The notes beneath the pieces are model-generated. The model was not told where the DNA came from, ran no database searches, and saw nothing but the letters and a program-made list of their open reading frames with translations. The translations under genes were made by a program, and so were the position numbers. From contig JASJDC010000005.1 of assembly GCA_030065235.1 (NCBI GenBank), positions 124,001 to 188,000 of the forward strand: a stretch of DNA of 64,000 bases, written 5' to 3'. Source of the stretch: Alphaproteobacteria bacterium. GTDB taxonomy: Bacteria > Pseudomonadota > Alphaproteobacteria > UBA8366 > Aestuariispiraceae. Of the stretch, positions 49,811 to 60,030 are shown one piece after another (the first letter of the stretch is position 1; every line of letters starts with the position of its first letter).

Positions 49811-50368
49811 ATGCCCGCCGCCACGCCTCCCATCTGTGATTTCGGCTGGAAAGCCGCGCCCTTCAATCTGCGCGCCACTGACGGAAGGCGCTACGATCTG
49901 GACGCGGTGCGCGGCGAGGCCGGGACCGTCATCGCCTTCATCTGTAACCACTGCCCTTTTGTCATCGCGACGATCGACCGGTTCGTCGAGGACGCGCGGG
50001 CGCTGCAGGCCCACGGCGTCAGCGTCGCGGCCATCTGTTCGAACGACGCCGTCGCCTATCCGGCGGATGGGTTCGACAAGATGGCCGAATTCGCCGCCGC
50101 CCATCGATTTCCCTTTCCCTATCTGCATGACGCGGATCAGTCGGTCGCACGCGCCTATGGCGCGGTCTGCACGCCGGATTGGTTCGGGTTCAACGCCCAG
50201 GACGGCCTGCAATATCGCGGCCGGCTGGATGAAGGCCGGTTAGAGCCGCCGCCGCAGGACGCGGTCAGAGAGCTCTTCGAGGCGATGCGCACGGTCGCGG
50301 AGACCGGCGCCGGCCCGCGCGATCAGACCGCCAGCATCGGCTGTTCGATCAAATGGAAAGCGGCTTAG
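49811..50368 (+). CDS. Thioredoxin-fold redoxin family protein (CxxC)
   Basis: A 185-residue AhpC/TSA-Redoxin-fold protein. It has the active-site CNHCPFV at about residues 45-51, within AFICNHCPFVIATIDRF, and VARAYGAVCTPDWFGFNAQDGLQYRGRLDE, split by loops, with the cis-Pro region CTPDWF. This CNHCP subgroup is annotated as thioredoxin-family or peroxiredoxin-like protein with no defined partner. There is no signal peptide, so it is cytosolic. Confidence 0.85.
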   Translation: MPAATPPICDFGWKAAPFNLRATDGRRYDLDAVRGEAGTVIAFICNHCPFVIATIDRFVEDARALQAHGVSVAAICSNDAVAYPADGFDKMAEFAAAHRFPFPYLHDADQSVARAYGAVCTPDWFGFNAQDGLQYRGRLDEGRLEPPPQDAVRELFEAMRTVAETGAGPRDQTASIGCSIKWKAA

Positions 50369-50447
50369 TCGGTCGTCCGCCGCGCCAGTGCTGAGGGCCC
50401 GCACATTTTTACAAGCCTCGCCGCCTGAAAGCCGCTACCGTCCCTCC

Positions 50448-51344
50448 ATGGCGGTGTCTCAACAACAGGCGATCGATTCGGAGCTGCTGGCGCGGTCCAA
50501 AGGCGCGGGCGACCGGGCGCGGATCTGGCGGCGGCCGGATTATGGCGACCTGGAATGCCTGCATGCGCGTTTCCATCGGCATACCTACAGCCCGCACGTT
50601 CATGAGACCTTCACCTTCGGCGCTATTGTCCGCGGCGCCGAACTGTTCCGCGCCTATGGGGCCGCTCATGTCGCGACGCCGGGCAAGCTGACGGTGTTGA
50701 ACCCGGACGTGCTGCACGACGGCGCGCCGGGCGATCGGGGCTATGAGTATCGCATGATCTATCCGTCGGCGGATTTGATGCGCGAGATTCTGGCGGAGTT
50801 GCGCGGGGCCGAAGCCGGGGCGGCCTGGGCCGGTGATCCGCTGCCCTATTTCCGAGAACCGCTCTATGACGATGCCGAACTGGCTGGCCGGTATGAGGCG
50901 CTGCATCGCCTATTCGATCGCGACGCCGACCGGTTGCAGCGCGACAGCGGCCTGGTTCAGATACTCTCGACCTTCATCGCCCGTTATTCAGATGCGCCGG
51001 TCGTGATCCGCGAGGTCGGGCGCGAGATGGGACTGGTTGCACGGATTCGCGCGCGGCTGGGGGACGGATTGGGCGAGAATCTCGGCCTGGCCGATCTGGC
51101 GCAGGACGAGGGTGTGAGCCGGTTTCATCTTTTGCGCGCTTTCAAGAAAGAGCTCGGCATGACGCCGAACGCCTACCGCACCAGCTTGCGGGTCAACCGC
51201 GCACGCGGCCTTTTGGCCCAGGGAGAGGGATTGGCCGCGACGGCCGCGGCATGCGGCTTTTTCGACCAAAGCCATTTCAACAAGTCTTTCAAATCGGTGG
51301 TCGGCGTTACGCCCGGCCAATATCGCGCCGCTTTCGCCGCCTGA
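50448..51344 (+). CDS. AraC-family regulator with N-terminal cupin sensor
   Basis: A 298-residue protein. The N-terminal AraC_binding cupin has HRHTYSPHVHETFTFGAIVRG and KLTVLNPDVLHDG. The C-terminal double HTH has LADLAQDEGVSRFHLLRAFKKELG and AATAAACGFFDQSHFNKSFKSVVG. ATG 50448 lacks a clear ribosome-binding site; a GTG 60 nt earlier is an alternative. Regulators of this type often control a LysE-type exporter or a metabolic gene nearby, but no such target is evident. Confidence 0.88.
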   Translation: MAVSQQQAIDSELLARSKGAGDRARIWRRPDYGDLECLHARFHRHTYSPHVHETFTFGAIVRGAELFRAYGAAHVATPGKLTVLNPDVLHDGAPGDRGYEYRMIYPSADLMREILAELRGAEAGAAWAGDPLPYFREPLYDDAELAGRYEALHRLFDRDADRLQRDSGLVQILSTFIARYSDAPVVIREVGREMGLVARIRARLGDGLGENLGLADLAQDEGVSRFHLLRAFKKELGMTPNAYRTSLRVNRARGLLAQGEGLAATAAACGFFDQSHFNKSFKSVVGVTPGQYRAAFAA

Positions 51345-51363
51345 GACCCTCTCGCGCCCGTCT

Positions 51364-52956
51364 TCACAAGAGGATGAAATACGGGAAGGTGACGCCCAGC
51401 GCCCAGGCCAGGCAGAGCCCAAGCCCCAATCCGGCGGCGGTGGGCGTACGCGCGGCCAGGGCGACGGACCGGCCCATCCAGCCATAGGCGATGAAGAACA
51501 GCACGATCACCGGGAAGGAGATGGCCAGGAAGAAGAGCTTGCCGGGATTGAGCGCAACAGCGGCGCCGAGGGATGCGAAAAAGACCAGCCTCAGGGTCAG
51601 GCGGCGCCAGAGCGGCGCGCGGCCGCCCTCTGTCAGGACCGCATCCGCCAGCATCAGCGGGACGGCGCCCAAGGCCAGGACGGCGATGATCGGCGCGCGC
51701 TCCGGCGTCGTTATGAAACTGCCGCCATAGCGGTCCAGGGCGACGCCGAACACGCCCAGCCCATAGGCGACCAGCAGCAGGGCGGGGAGAACAGGCGCCG
51801 GTCCGATCAGATCACGCCAACCCGACGCGCCGCTGAACCGTTTAGCCAGGATCAGCGCGAACACGCCCTGGATCGCCAAATGGAGCAGCAGGTAGTCGGC
51901 GACCAGAACCGGCAACAGGCGCATTCCCAGCAGATCGTTTAATCCATAGGTCAGCCCGCCGGCGAGCGCGACGGCGCCGAGCGCCGAGATCAGCATCACT
52001 GCTGTGAACCCCCCCGCTTTCAAACGCAGGGGCGAGAATCGGGCCGGCCCTGTCGCACTGGGCAGCGCGGCGGCGAGCAGCGTCGCGAGAGGTCCGGCCA
52101 GCAGTACGATCCCGGTCAAGAGAAGCACGATCCAAGGGCCGGTCGCCTGCACCGCTCCGAGCGGCGACGCGCGCGCGAAGGTTGCGTCCAGCCAGGCGAC
52201 CGTCTCCGCCAGCGCCGTCGGGCTGTAAAGAATGCCGACATGTTCGACGGAGGGCGCGATCACCGCGCGCCGTCCGAGGCCGTTCGCTGGATCGCGCACG
52301 GTCTGGCCCATTTCCGCCGTCGGATCGATCTGGCGCAGATAGCGCAGCGCGTGCGGATGCAGCCGCGGCTCCCAGGCCCCGTTGAGGATTAACAGATTGT
52401 CCGGCCCGGTCGCCGTGATCGCGTCTGAATAGACGGCGACGCCCACGACCGCCTTGACGCTGGGTGCGCGCAACGCCGCGCGGGCCAGAATATCGGTCGC
52501 CATGGAATGGCCGAGCAATGCGATTCCGGTCCCGGCGTCATCCATCTTAAGCGCCAGCGCGATCACCTGTTCCGTCTCCGCCAGCAGCCGTTGCGTGGCG
52601 CCGGCGACTTCGTCCAACGCGCCGGAAAGCGGGGTCCGGTTCCGTCCATGGCCTAGAAAGTCGAAGCTCAGGACCCGGTAACCGGCGCGCGCTAAGGTCA
52701 GGGCGTAGGCGTCCATCAATTGCCGTGATCCGGCGAACCCGTGGGCGATGACAACAATTGGAGCTGTTTCGGCCGTTGCGTCGGCTTGCTGATAGAGCCA
52801 GATCGGCGGTCCGTCGGTCGAGGCCAGCCGCTCGATGCTCAACCCGGCGCGAGACGATTCGAGACGCCACAGACCAAGGGCGATCATCGCCAGCGCGAGC
52901 GCGGCGACAAGCGCCGTCGCAAAGCCCGGTCGTGTCTCTCGTATCCGGCCGCTCAT
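51364..52956 (-). CDS. Alpha/beta hydrolase fused to a multi-span membrane domain
   Basis: A 530-residue protein. One helix at about residues 12-30 anchors an alpha/beta-hydrolase domain: VVIAHGFAGSRQLMDAYAL for the oxyanion region, LSFDFLGHGRN, the nucleophile elbow ALLGHSMATDI, and a candidate His in APSVEHVGILYSP. From about residue 270 there are roughly eight to nine membrane helices (for example WIVLLLTGIVLLAGPL, LPVLVADYLLLHLAIQGVFAL). The hydrolase is probably periplasmic. I do not recognise the combined architecture; a lipid or peptidoglycan-precursor substrate would fit a membrane location but is a guess. Confidence 0.8.
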   Translation of the reverse strand: MSGRIRETRPGFATALVAALALAMIALGLWRLESSRAGLSIERLASTDGPPIWLYQQADATAETAPIVVIAHGFAGSRQLMDAYALTLARAGYRVLSFDFLGHGRNRTPLSGALDEVAGATQRLLAETEQVIALALKMDDAGTGIALLGHSMATDILARAALRAPSVKAVVGVAVYSDAITATGPDNLLILNGAWEPRLHPHALRYLRQIDPTAEMGQTVRDPANGLGRRAVIAPSVEHVGILYSPTALAETVAWLDATFARASPLGAVQATGPWIVLLLTGIVLLAGPLATLLAAALPSATGPARFSPLRLKAGGFTAVMLISALGAVALAGGLTYGLNDLLGMRLLPVLVADYLLLHLAIQGVFALILAKRFSGASGWRDLIGPAPVLPALLLVAYGLGVFGVALDRYGGSFITTPERAPIIAVLALGAVPLMLADAVLTEGGRAPLWRRLTLRLVFFASLGAAVALNPGKLFFLAISFPVIVLFFIAYGWMGRSVALAARTPTAAGLGLGLCLAWALGVTFPYFILL

Positions 52957-53047
52957 GCCCTCTGATGCGCCCGGCGGCCTTCGCGGTCAATGATGCAGTG
53001 ACGGGGCGCCCCTCGCACCGACCTGGCGCATCGGCTAGGCTGGCGTC

Positions 53048-53674
53048 ATGGAAAAGCTGGAGAAACCCGACATCCTGACCGTCGCCACTGGGGCCGAGTT
53101 CGACCGTTGGCATTGGTCCAAGCCGGAACTGGTCGCGCTGGCCAAGGCGCGCGGGGTCCCCGCCTTTGGCGGCAAGGGCGACCTTCGCACGCGGTTGCTG
53201 CAGGCGCTGCGCGCCGAGCCGCCGCCGCTGATCCGGGAGGACCGCCGCGCCGCCGCGGCCGGCTCTGGCGCTTCCGGCAGGCGATTCAATTGGGCGAAGG
53301 CGCGGCTGACTGGCAAGACGGTGATCACTGAGGACATCTCCTTCGGCCCCAATTTGCGCGGCTTCCTCAAGCGGGAGCTTGGTCCCGGCTTCATCTGTCA
53401 CGGCGATTTCATGGAATGGTGCCGGTCGAACCCGGGCCAGACCCTGGAAGACGCGCTTGAGGCCTGGCGCCTGTTAGAGGCGCGCCGCAATAGCCCGAGT
53501 TTTCGCGCGCCGATCGCCGAACAGAATATGTACAACCAATATCTGCGCGACTTCTACGACGCCAATCCCGGCGCCCCCGTCGCTCAAGCCCGGGCCGCTT
53601 GGATGGCGAAGAAACAGCGCCCGGCGGCCGGCGGGGTCGTCCGCTACGAGGTCGGCGATCTCGACCTCGTCTAG
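53048..53674 (+). CDS. SAP and DUF6434 domain protein
   Basis: A 208-residue protein. The N-terminal SAP-like helix pair is WSKPELVALAKARGVPAFGG, then KGDLRTRLLQALRA (residues 22-58). The middle DUF6434-like domain has VITEDISFGPNLRGFLKREL and FICHGDFMEWCRSNPGQTLEDALEAW, split by short loops. SAP motifs usually bind nucleic acid; the role of these short bacterial proteins is unknown. It stands alone. Confidence 0.8.
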   Translation: MEKLEKPDILTVATGAEFDRWHWSKPELVALAKARGVPAFGGKGDLRTRLLQALRAEPPPLIREDRRAAAAGSGASGRRFNWAKARLTGKTVITEDISFGPNLRGFLKRELGPGFICHGDFMEWCRSNPGQTLEDALEAWRLLEARRNSPSFRAPIAEQNMYNQYLRDFYDANPGAPVAQARAAWMAKKQRPAAGGVVRYEVGDLDLV

Positions 53675-53759
53675 GCTGGGTCAAAAGCGCGCCGGTTGCG
53701 TCGCGTCGCCGCTCTGAGCTAGTGTTTTGGGACAAGTTAGCTCCGACAAAGCGGGGAAC

Positions 53760-54167
53760 ATGATGAAGACGCTATTCTTGAAGCTGGCGATCGCCGCGGG
53801 GCTGGTCATTTCGACTGCTTCCGTCTCCGCGCAGGCCCAAGAAGTGGAACTGGACGAGATCCTGTTACGGGAAGCGTTCGACGCGGCGGACTCGACAGGG
53901 GACGGGACGATCGACGAGGCCGAATTCGCCGCCGACGTTATCGCCGCCTTTGTCGTCGTCGATCGCAATGGCAACGGCGCGGTCTCGATCGTCGAGTTGA
54001 AGGCGGTCGGGGTCGAGGAGCCCGGGCTGATCGACATCAACAATGACGGGACGTTCTCGTTGCTTGAGATCATGAATTTCAAGATCGTCGAGTTTGAGAA
54101 TGTCGACCTTAACGGCGATGGCGTCCTGACATTCGATGAGATCAAGAAATATGAAAGCCAGCGCTGA
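53760..54167 (+). CDS. Periplasmic four-EF-hand protein
   Basis: A 135-residue protein. It has a signal peptide (LFLKLAIAAGLVISTASVSAQAQ) and four EF-hand-like loops: DSTGDGTIDEAE, DRNGNGAVSIVE, DINNDGTFSLLE and DLNGDGVLTFDE. It should bind Ca2+ in the periplasm. GCGGGGA is upstream; the neighbouring second ATG at 53763 is an equally good start. It is 34 nt upstream of the glycine-zipper gene in the same orientation, so they may be co-transcribed. Confidence 0.85.
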   Translation: MMKTLFLKLAIAAGLVISTASVSAQAQEVELDEILLREAFDAADSTGDGTIDEAEFAADVIAAFVVVDRNGNGAVSIVELKAVGVEEPGLIDINNDGTFSLLEIMNFKIVEFENVDLNGDGVLTFDEIKKYESQR

Positions 54168-54201
54168 ACGCATGCGACGGTCGGACAGGAGGATGAGTCC
54201 A

Positions 54202-54642
54202 ATGAGTAAGGATATCATAGGCCGGTTGGTGCGTCCGAAAGCACTGGCGACGGCGGCGGGGGCGGCGGCCTTGTCGGTTAGTTTGCTGGCTGCTTCGGCG
54301 CCGTCCAATCCGGCCGAGGCGCAGAATTGCGACCAGATCCTGGGCACCGTGGGCGGCGCAGTGATCGGCGGCGCCACCGGCTCGCTCTTTGGCAGCGGCC
54401 GCGGCCGTCGCGCCTCCACCATCGGCGGCGCCGTTGTGGGCGGCGCCCTGGGCTCACGGCGCGATCAGCAAGCGCGCGCGCGCTGTCTCGAAGAACGCGA
54501 AGCTCAAAGAGACCGGGAAATGCAACGCCAGTTGGACTTTGAACGCCAGCGTATGCTGCAGGAAGAAGAGGTTCGCCGCGAAATCGAGGAGCAACGGCTC
54601 TACGAGGAATGGCGCCGCGAACGGATGAGAGAGGGACAGTAA
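54202..54642 (+). CDS. Exported glycine-zipper protein with charged C-terminal helix
   Basis: A 146-residue protein. It has a signal peptide (ALATAAGAAALSVSLLAASAP), then a glycine-zipper hairpin (LGTVGGAVIGGATGSLFG, then STIGGAVVGGALGS), then a long Arg/Glu-rich helix (RQLDFERQRMLQEEEVRREI). Glycine-zipper 2TM proteins associate with the outer membrane or periplasm. AGGAGG lies about 9 nt upstream of ATG 54202; ATG 54193 is too close to it. Confidence 0.8.
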   Translation: MSKDIIGRLVRPKALATAAGAAALSVSLLAASAPSNPAEAQNCDQILGTVGGAVIGGATGSLFGSGRGRRASTIGGAVVGGALGSRRDQQARARCLEEREAQRDREMQRQLDFERQRMLQEEEVRREIEEQRLYEEWRRERMREGQ

Positions 54643-54667
54643 AGGGCGCTATTTCCGTCGCAAGTCA

Positions 54668-57600
54668 TTACTCCGCTGCGAGTTTCCCGCCCTCGACAAC
54701 GCCATAACCCCCGCCGGCCGGGGTTTGCAGAACGCTGACATCGCCGGCTTTGATCGGGCGGATGTCGGCGGAGGCCAGAGGTTCGACCGTTCCATCTGCG
54801 CGCTCGATCCAGGTTTTGCCGACTTCGCCATCTTCGCCGCCGGCGGCGCCGTAAGGGGGCACGATGCGATGGTTGGAGACAATGGTCAGGTCCATGTCTT
54901 CGAGGAAGCGGATACGGCGGGTGACGCCGTCTCCGCCTCTATGCGCGCCCTTGCCGCCGGAGCCTTGGCGGATTTCGAAAGCCTCGAGGATCACCGGATA
55001 GCGGAATTCGAGGATTTCCGGATCGGTCAGGCGTGAATTGGTCATATGGGTATGGACCGCGTCGGTCCCGTCGAAATCGGGCCCGGCGCCGGAACCGCCG
55101 CAGACCGTCTCGTAATACTGATAGGTTTGGTTTCCGAAGATGAAATTGTTCATCGTCCCCTGCGCCGCCGCCATGACGCCGAGCGCGCCATAGAGCGTAT
55201 CTGTGACGACCTGGCTGGTCTCGACATTGCCCGCCAGCACGGCGCTAGGATATTGCGCGCGCAGCAGACAGTCTTCGGGCAGGCGGATTTCGATTGGCTT
55301 CAGGCAGCCCTCATTCATCGGGATATTGTCGTCGACCAGCGTGCGGAAGACATAGAGCACGGCGGCGCGGGTCACCGCCGCCGGCGCGTTGAAGTTGTTC
55401 TGCATCGCGCCCGTCGTGCCGCTGAAATCCAGAATCGCCGAGCGCTCTTCCCGATTGACGCTGATCGAGACCGCGACCTGGCCGCCATTATCCATCGGAT
55501 AGGTAAAGGCGCCGTCCTTAAGCGCGCCGATTACCCGGCGCACGCTTTCCTCCGCATTGTCTTGGACATGGCCCATATAGGCTTCGACGACCGGCCAGGT
55601 GAAATGCTCGATCATCTTGTTGAGTTCCTGGATGCCCTTCTCGTTCGCCGCCTGTTGGGCGATCAGGTCAGCGATGTTTTTCTCGGGAACCCGCGCCGGA
55701 TAGCGGCCGCCGGTCAGGACGGTCTGGATCACCTCATGCTGGAACTCGCCTTGATCAACCAGTTTCACATTGTCGATCAGGACCCCTTCTTCTTCGATCG
55801 TCACCGCGTCGGGCGGGGCGGAGCCCGGCGTGCGGCCGCCGATATCCTCGTGATGGCCGCGGCTGGCGACGAAAAATCGGATGGTTTCGCCGGCCTCGTC
55901 AAAGACCGGGGTGACGACGGTGATGTCGGGCAGGTGCGTGCCGCCATTATACGGGTTGTTCAGCACGTAAGAGTCGCCGGGCTTGATCGTCGACTTCCCG
56001 TCTGCATCGACATTGCCGCGCAGGACGGCGCGGATGCTCTCGCCCATCGAGCCGAGATGCACCGGCATATGCGGGGCGTTGGCGATCAGCGATCCTTCGG
56101 CGGTGAAGATCGCGCAGGAGAAATCCAGCCGTTCTTTGATGTTGACCGAATAAGAGGTGTTCTGCAGCCGGAAGCCCATCTGTTCGGCGATCGACATGAA
56201 CAGGTTGTTGAAGACCTCCAGCATGACCGGGTCGCTGTCGGCGCCGATCGGCGCGGCCCGCTCCAAGGGGACGACGCGCTGCAAGACCAGATCGCCGATT
56301 TCCGTCAGACTCGCGCGCCAGCCGGGTTCCAGCACAACGGTGCCGGTCGTCTCGCGGATGATCGCCGGCCCGTCGATCTCAGCGCCTGTCGACAGCGCGT
56401 CGCGGTCATAGACCGGCGCCTGGCGCAGCGCGCCCGCCATATAGGCCTCGACCATGGCCAGCGCCGCCGGCGTTGCTTCGACCGTCGCCGAGTGGTCTGA
56501 GGCGGCGCCCGCGACTTTGGGTTGCGCCCCGATGGCTTCCACCGCGACCGCCTCGATAATCAGCGGCTTGTCGCGCATTAGGAAGCCGAAGCGGGCGCGA
56601 TAGGCGGTCTCGAAATCGGCGACCATGGTCTCGGTGTCGCCGAAATCCACTTCGATCGGGTTGTCGCCGCCCTTATAACGCAGATGCGCCTTGCGTCGGA
56701 CGGTGATCCGCTCGTCCGGCGTGTCCTGGGCCTGAATTTCCGCCGCCGCTTCCGCCCCGATCTCATCCAGCACCGTTGCGGCGTGGGTCAGGGCGGCGTC
56801 ATTGAAATCGCGCTCGACGGCGCGCTGGCGCAGGGCGCGGACATCCGCCAGTCCCATGCCATAGGCGGACAATACGCCGGAGAAGGGATGCAGCAGGACC
56901 GAGGTCATGCCCAGCGTGTCGGCGATCAGGCAGGCATGCTGGCCGCCGGCGCCGCCGAAACTGACCAGCGTATAGTCGGTCACGTCATAGCCGCGCTGAA
57001 CCGAGATTTTTTTGATCGCGTTGGCCATATTGCCGACGGCGATCCGCAGGAACCCGTCGGCGACCGCCATCGGGTCGCGGTCGTCGCCGGTCGCTTGTTT
57101 GATCTCGGCCGCCAGCGCCGTGAATTTCTCGATCACCGGCGCCCGGTCCAGCGGCTGGTCCTGCTTCGAGCCGAAAACCGGCGGAAAGAAGTCGGGCTGT
57201 AGCTTGCCCAGCATGACATTGCAGTCGGTCACGGTCAGCGGCCCGCCGCGGCGATAGGCGGCCGGGCCGGGATTGGCGCCGGCGCTCTCCGGCCCGACCC
57301 GGTAGCGCGACCCGTCGAAATGACAGATCGAGCCGCCGCCCGCCGCCACCGTGTGGATCAGCATCATCGGGGCCCGCATCCGCACCCCGGCGACCTGAGT
57401 CTCAAAAGCGCGTTCATACTCGCCGTTGAAATGCGCGACATCGGTCGAGGTGCCGCCCATGTCGAAGGTGATGATCTTGTCGAAGCCAGCGGTCTTCGAA
57501 GTCTGAACGGCGCCGACAATGCCGCCGGCTGGGCCCGACAGGATGGCGTCCTTGCCCTGGAACAGATGGGCGTCGGTCAGCCCGCCGTTCGATTGCATGA

Positions 57601-58339
57601 ATTGCAGCCGAACGTCGCCCAGCTCATCCGCCACCTGCTCGACATAGCGGCGCAAGATCGGCGAGAGATAGGCGTCGACCACGGTGGTGTCGCCGCGCCC
57701 GACCAGCTTCATCAAGGGGCTGGTCCGGTGGCTGGTCGAGACTTGCGTGAAGCCAACCTCTTCGGCCAAGGCGGCGACCCGCTCTTCATGCGCGGCGAAC
57801 TCATAGCCATGCATGCAGACGATGGCGACGGCGCGAATGCCTGCGTCGAAGGCGGCCTGCAGCTTGGCGCGCGTGTCGGCCTCGTCCAGCGGCGTCAGGA
57901 CCGCGCCATGCGCATCCACCCGCTCAGTGATTTCCTCGACCCGCTCATAGAGCAGTTCGGGCAAGACGATATGCCGGTCGAACAGATTGGGCCGCGCCTG
58001 ATAGCCGATGCGTAGGGCGTCGCGGAAGCCTTTCGTGATCATCAAGAGGGTCCGGTCGCCCTTGCGCTCCAGAAGCGCGTTGGTCGCGACCGTGGTGCCC
58101 ATTTTCACCGCGTCGATCGCTTCCGCCGGGATCGGTTGCGTCTGACCCAGCCCCATCACATCGCGTACGCCCTGAACCGCGGCGTCCTTATAAGCTTCTG
58201 GATTTTCGGACAGCAGTTTATGGGTGATCAAGCCGCCATCCGGCCGGCGGGCGACGATGTCAGTGAAGGTGCCGCCCCGATCGACCCAGAACTGCCAGCC
58301 GGTGTTACTGTGCGCAGCGTCGTCCTTCGTCGCACTCAT
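54668..58339 (-). CDS. 5-oxoprolinase / hydantoinase A-B fusion
   Basis: A 1223-residue protein. HyuA-type ATPase domains form the first about 690 residues ([46 protein letters not shown]). A HyuB domain forms the rest ([41 protein letters not shown] split by a loop, [11 protein letters not shown]). The single-chain fusion resembles eukaryotic-type 5-oxoprolinase (OPLAH), which opens pyroglutamate to glutamate with ATP; separate hyuA and hyuB are the common bacterial form. N-methylhydantoinase is the alternative, and would connect with creatinine-sarcosine breakdown. Confidence 0.9.
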   Translation of the reverse strand: MSATKDDAAHSNTGWQFWVDRGGTFTDIVARRPDGGLITHKLLSENPEAYKDAAVQGVRDVMGLGQTQPIPAEAIDAVKMGTTVATNALLERKGDRTLLMITKGFRDALRIGYQARPNLFDRHIVLPELLYERVEEITERVDAHGAVLTPLDEADTRAKLQAAFDAGIRAVAIVCMHGYEFAAHEERVAALAEEVGFTQVSTSHRTSPLMKLVGRGDTTVVDAYLSPILRRYVEQVADELGDVRLQFMQSNGGLTDAHLFQGKDAILSGPAGGIVGAVQTSKTAGFDKIITFDMGGTSTDVAHFNGEYERAFETQVAGVRMRAPMMLIHTVAAGGGSICHFDGSRYRVGPESAGANPGPAAYRRGGPLTVTDCNVMLGKLQPDFFPPVFGSKQDQPLDRAPVIEKFTALAAEIKQATGDDRDPMAVADGFLRIAVGNMANAIKKISVQRGYDVTDYTLVSFGGAGGQHACLIADTLGMTSVLLHPFSGVLSAYGMGLADVRALRQRAVERDFNDAALTHAATVLDEIGAEAAAEIQAQDTPDERITVRRKAHLRYKGGDNPIEVDFGDTETMVADFETAYRARFGFLMRDKPLIIEAVAVEAIGAQPKVAGAASDHSATVEATPAALAMVEAYMAGALRQAPVYDRDALSTGAEIDGPAIIRETTGTVVLEPGWRASLTEIGDLVLQRVVPLERAAPIGADSDPVMLEVFNNLFMSIAEQMGFRLQNTSYSVNIKERLDFSCAIFTAEGSLIANAPHMPVHLGSMGESIRAVLRGNVDADGKSTIKPGDSYVLNNPYNGGTHLPDITVVTPVFDEAGETIRFFVASRGHHEDIGGRTPGSAPPDAVTIEEEGVLIDNVKLVDQGEFQHEVIQTVLTGGRYPARVPEKNIADLIAQQAANEKGIQELNKMIEHFTWPVVEAYMGHVQDNAEESVRRVIGALKDGAFTYPMDNGGQVAVSISVNREERSAILDFSGTTGAMQNNFNAPAAVTRAAVLYVFRTLVDDNIPMNEGCLKPIEIRLPEDCLLRAQYPSAVLAGNVETSQVVTDTLYGALGVMAAAQGTMNNFIFGNQTYQYYETVCGGSGAGPDFDGTDAVHTHMTNSRLTDPEILEFRYPVILEAFEIRQGSGGKGAHRGGDGVTRRIRFLEDMDLTIVSNHRIVPPYGAAGGEDGEVGKTWIERADGTVEPLASADIRPIKAGDVSVLQTPAGGGYGVVEGGKLAAE

Positions 58340-58396
58340 CTGTCTCTCTCTTTCCCCCGCGGTTGCGTCCGGCCGCTTCCGAATCCGGTTCGCCCC

Positions 58397-58819
58397 TCAG
58401 AGCCCTAGTTTCTGGGCCAAGTCTACATCCCAATAGGCGGCCTCGATCTTATGCCCGTCCAGATCGCGGACAAAGGCGCCGTAATAGGGCGCGCCATATT
58501 GCGGCCTTGGTCCCGGCGGGCCGTCATCCGTCGCGCCGGCGGCCAAAGCGGCCGCATGGAAGGCGTCGACTTCCTGCGTCGAGCGCGCGAAAAAGGCGGT
58601 GTGCGACCCGTTCCCGACCGTCGCCGGTTGGCCATCCAGCGGCGGGTTGATCCAGAATTCGGGATAGACCCGGCCATAGGCGGCGGTCGTATCGAAGGTC
58701 ATTAGGCGACGGCAGCCGACCGCGGCGAGCACGGCATCATAGAAGGCGCGCGCGGCGTCGAAATCGCGCACGCCCAGAGACACATGTGACAGAATGCTGG
58801 GATTCTCTATTTCTGACAT
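58397..58819 (-). CDS. VOC-family (glyoxalase-like) protein
   Basis: A 140-residue protein with a vicinal-oxygen-chelate fold: LSHVSLGVRDFDAARAFYDAVLAAVG, then GNGSHTAFFARSTQEVDAFHAAAL and YYGAFVRDLDGHKIEAAYW, split by loops. These proteins bind a divalent metal and include glyoxalases, dioxygenases and resistance proteins. Start 58819 follows CGAGG. No specific substrate can be named. Confidence 0.88.
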   Translation of the reverse strand: MSEIENPSILSHVSLGVRDFDAARAFYDAVLAAVGCRRLMTFDTTAAYGRVYPEFWINPPLDGQPATVGNGSHTAFFARSTQEVDAFHAAALAAGATDDGPPGPRPQYGAPYYGAFVRDLDGHKIEAAYWDVDLAQKLGL

Positions 58820-58900
58820 GGCTGGCCTCGTGATCATGTGGACAGCGAGTTCTAACCGCGCGCGCGTCGGGCGCAAGAGAAGAATGACGGCGTCGGCGGG

Positions 58901-59218
58901 TTAGAGACCGATCAGGCGGAGCCCGACCACGGACGCCACCCCTACCGCGATCGCCGCCAGCGTCGGCAAGCGCAGCGCCGCCAGCACGGTCAGCGCGCCG
59001 GCGATGGCTTCGGCCGGGCCTTCCAGAAGGATCAGCGGCGTCACGATGGCCGTCAGGATGGCGGCGGGCATGGCTTCCAGCGCGGCCTTCAACCGCCCGT
59101 GAAAGGCGATGCGGCGCGCCAGTGCGTAGCCGCTCAGCCGAGTCGCCAGCGTCACAGCCGCCATGCCCAGGATCACGGCGGTCGTGACCCCGCCCAACGT
59201 GAAAATATCTTGCGTCAT
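58901..59218 (-). CDS. azlD: AzlD-family branched-chain amino acid exporter subunit
   Basis: A 105-residue membrane protein with about four helices: VTTAVILGMAAVTLATRLSGY, AMPAAILTAIVTPLIL, AEAIAGALTVLAALRLP and AAIAVGVASVVGLRLIGL. Its length and position after azlC are standard for AzlD. The start overlaps the azlC stop by 4 nt (ATGA). Together they export branched-chain amino acids or analogues. Confidence 0.88.
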   Translation of the reverse strand: MTQDIFTLGGVTTAVILGMAAVTLATRLSGYALARRIAFHGRLKAALEAMPAAILTAIVTPLILLEGPAEAIAGALTVLAALRLPTLAAIAVGVASVVGLRLIGL

Positions 59219-59973
59219 GCCGGCTCCGGCCCGCTTTCCGGCTTCCATAAGGCGGCTCCGGTCGCGGCGCCGGCCAGTCCGGCGGAGAAGATGTACCAAG
59301 GTCCTTCGACCAGGCTGTGAACCGCCAGCGCGACACCCAGGCTGACCGCGATGACGATGCTCTGGCGGCCGAGCGCGTCCGGTATGGCGCGCCAGAATCC
59401 GAGGATCAGCGTCAAGAAAGCGGCCGGAAACACGAAATCAAATCCGTACTGGGCCGGGTCGCCGATCCAGGCCCCGCTGACCGCGCCGAGCCCGGTGAAG
59501 AGCCACCATTGCAGATAGAAGGGGATGATCATGCCCATCACATAGGGCGTGGTCAGACCCGGCCCGGCCGACCGGCGCAGCGCGATGGCCCAGGTCTCGT
59601 CAGTGTGGATGGCGACGAAGAACAGACGCTTGCGACGCGGCAAGCGTGCGACATGAGGCGCCAGCGCCGCCCCCATCAGCACATGACGCAGATTCACCAA
59701 GGCGGTCGCGGCGATGATGCTGAGGCCGCCCGTCGCCAAGGTCAGCGGTTCGGCCCATTGCTCGAGCGCGATGAACTGCGCGCCGCCGGCATAGACCGTG
59801 GCGCTCATCAACACCGCCTCGGTCGGCGTCAGGCCGCGATCGACCGCCAGCGAGCCGATCAGGATCGCAAACGGAGCCGCGCCGCCCAGCAGCGGCAAGA
59901 TGTCGAGAAAGCCGCGCCAGGCTTCGGCGCGCGCCGATTGTTCGAGAGCGGGGTGGGTCTGTCGGGTGTTCAT
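59215..59973 (-). CDS. azlC: AzlC-family branched-chain amino acid exporter subunit
   Basis: A 252-residue membrane protein with AzlC signatures: GFLDILPLLGGAAPFAILIG, VYAGGAQFIALEQWAEP, ALVNLRHVLMGAALAPHV, and FVAIHTDETWAIALRR. It is the large subunit of AzlCD (YgaZH-like), an inner-membrane exporter of valine-type amino acids. The family often sits with an Lrp or Xre regulator; none is seen here. Confidence 0.9.
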   Translation of the reverse strand: MNTRQTHPALEQSARAEAWRGFLDILPLLGGAAPFAILIGSLAVDRGLTPTEAVLMSATVYAGGAQFIALEQWAEPLTLATGGLSIIAATALVNLRHVLMGAALAPHVARLPRRKRLFFVAIHTDETWAIALRRSAGPGLTTPYVMGMIIPFYLQWWLFTGLGAVSGAWIGDPAQYGFDFVFPAAFLTLILGFWRAIPDALGRQSIVIAVSLGVALAVHSLVEGPWYIFSAGLAGAATGAALWKPESGPEPA

Positions 59974-60030
59974 GATGGCTGCCTAACCGGCGTCGCGGCG
60001 TCGGTCTTGGAGATTTGTGCGCCTGATGGG

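Noticed and set aside
55046-56500. 484-codon plus frame antisense to the 5-oxoprolinase fusion
   Set aside because: Shadow frame; the minus strand encodes continuous HyuA/HyuB motifs.
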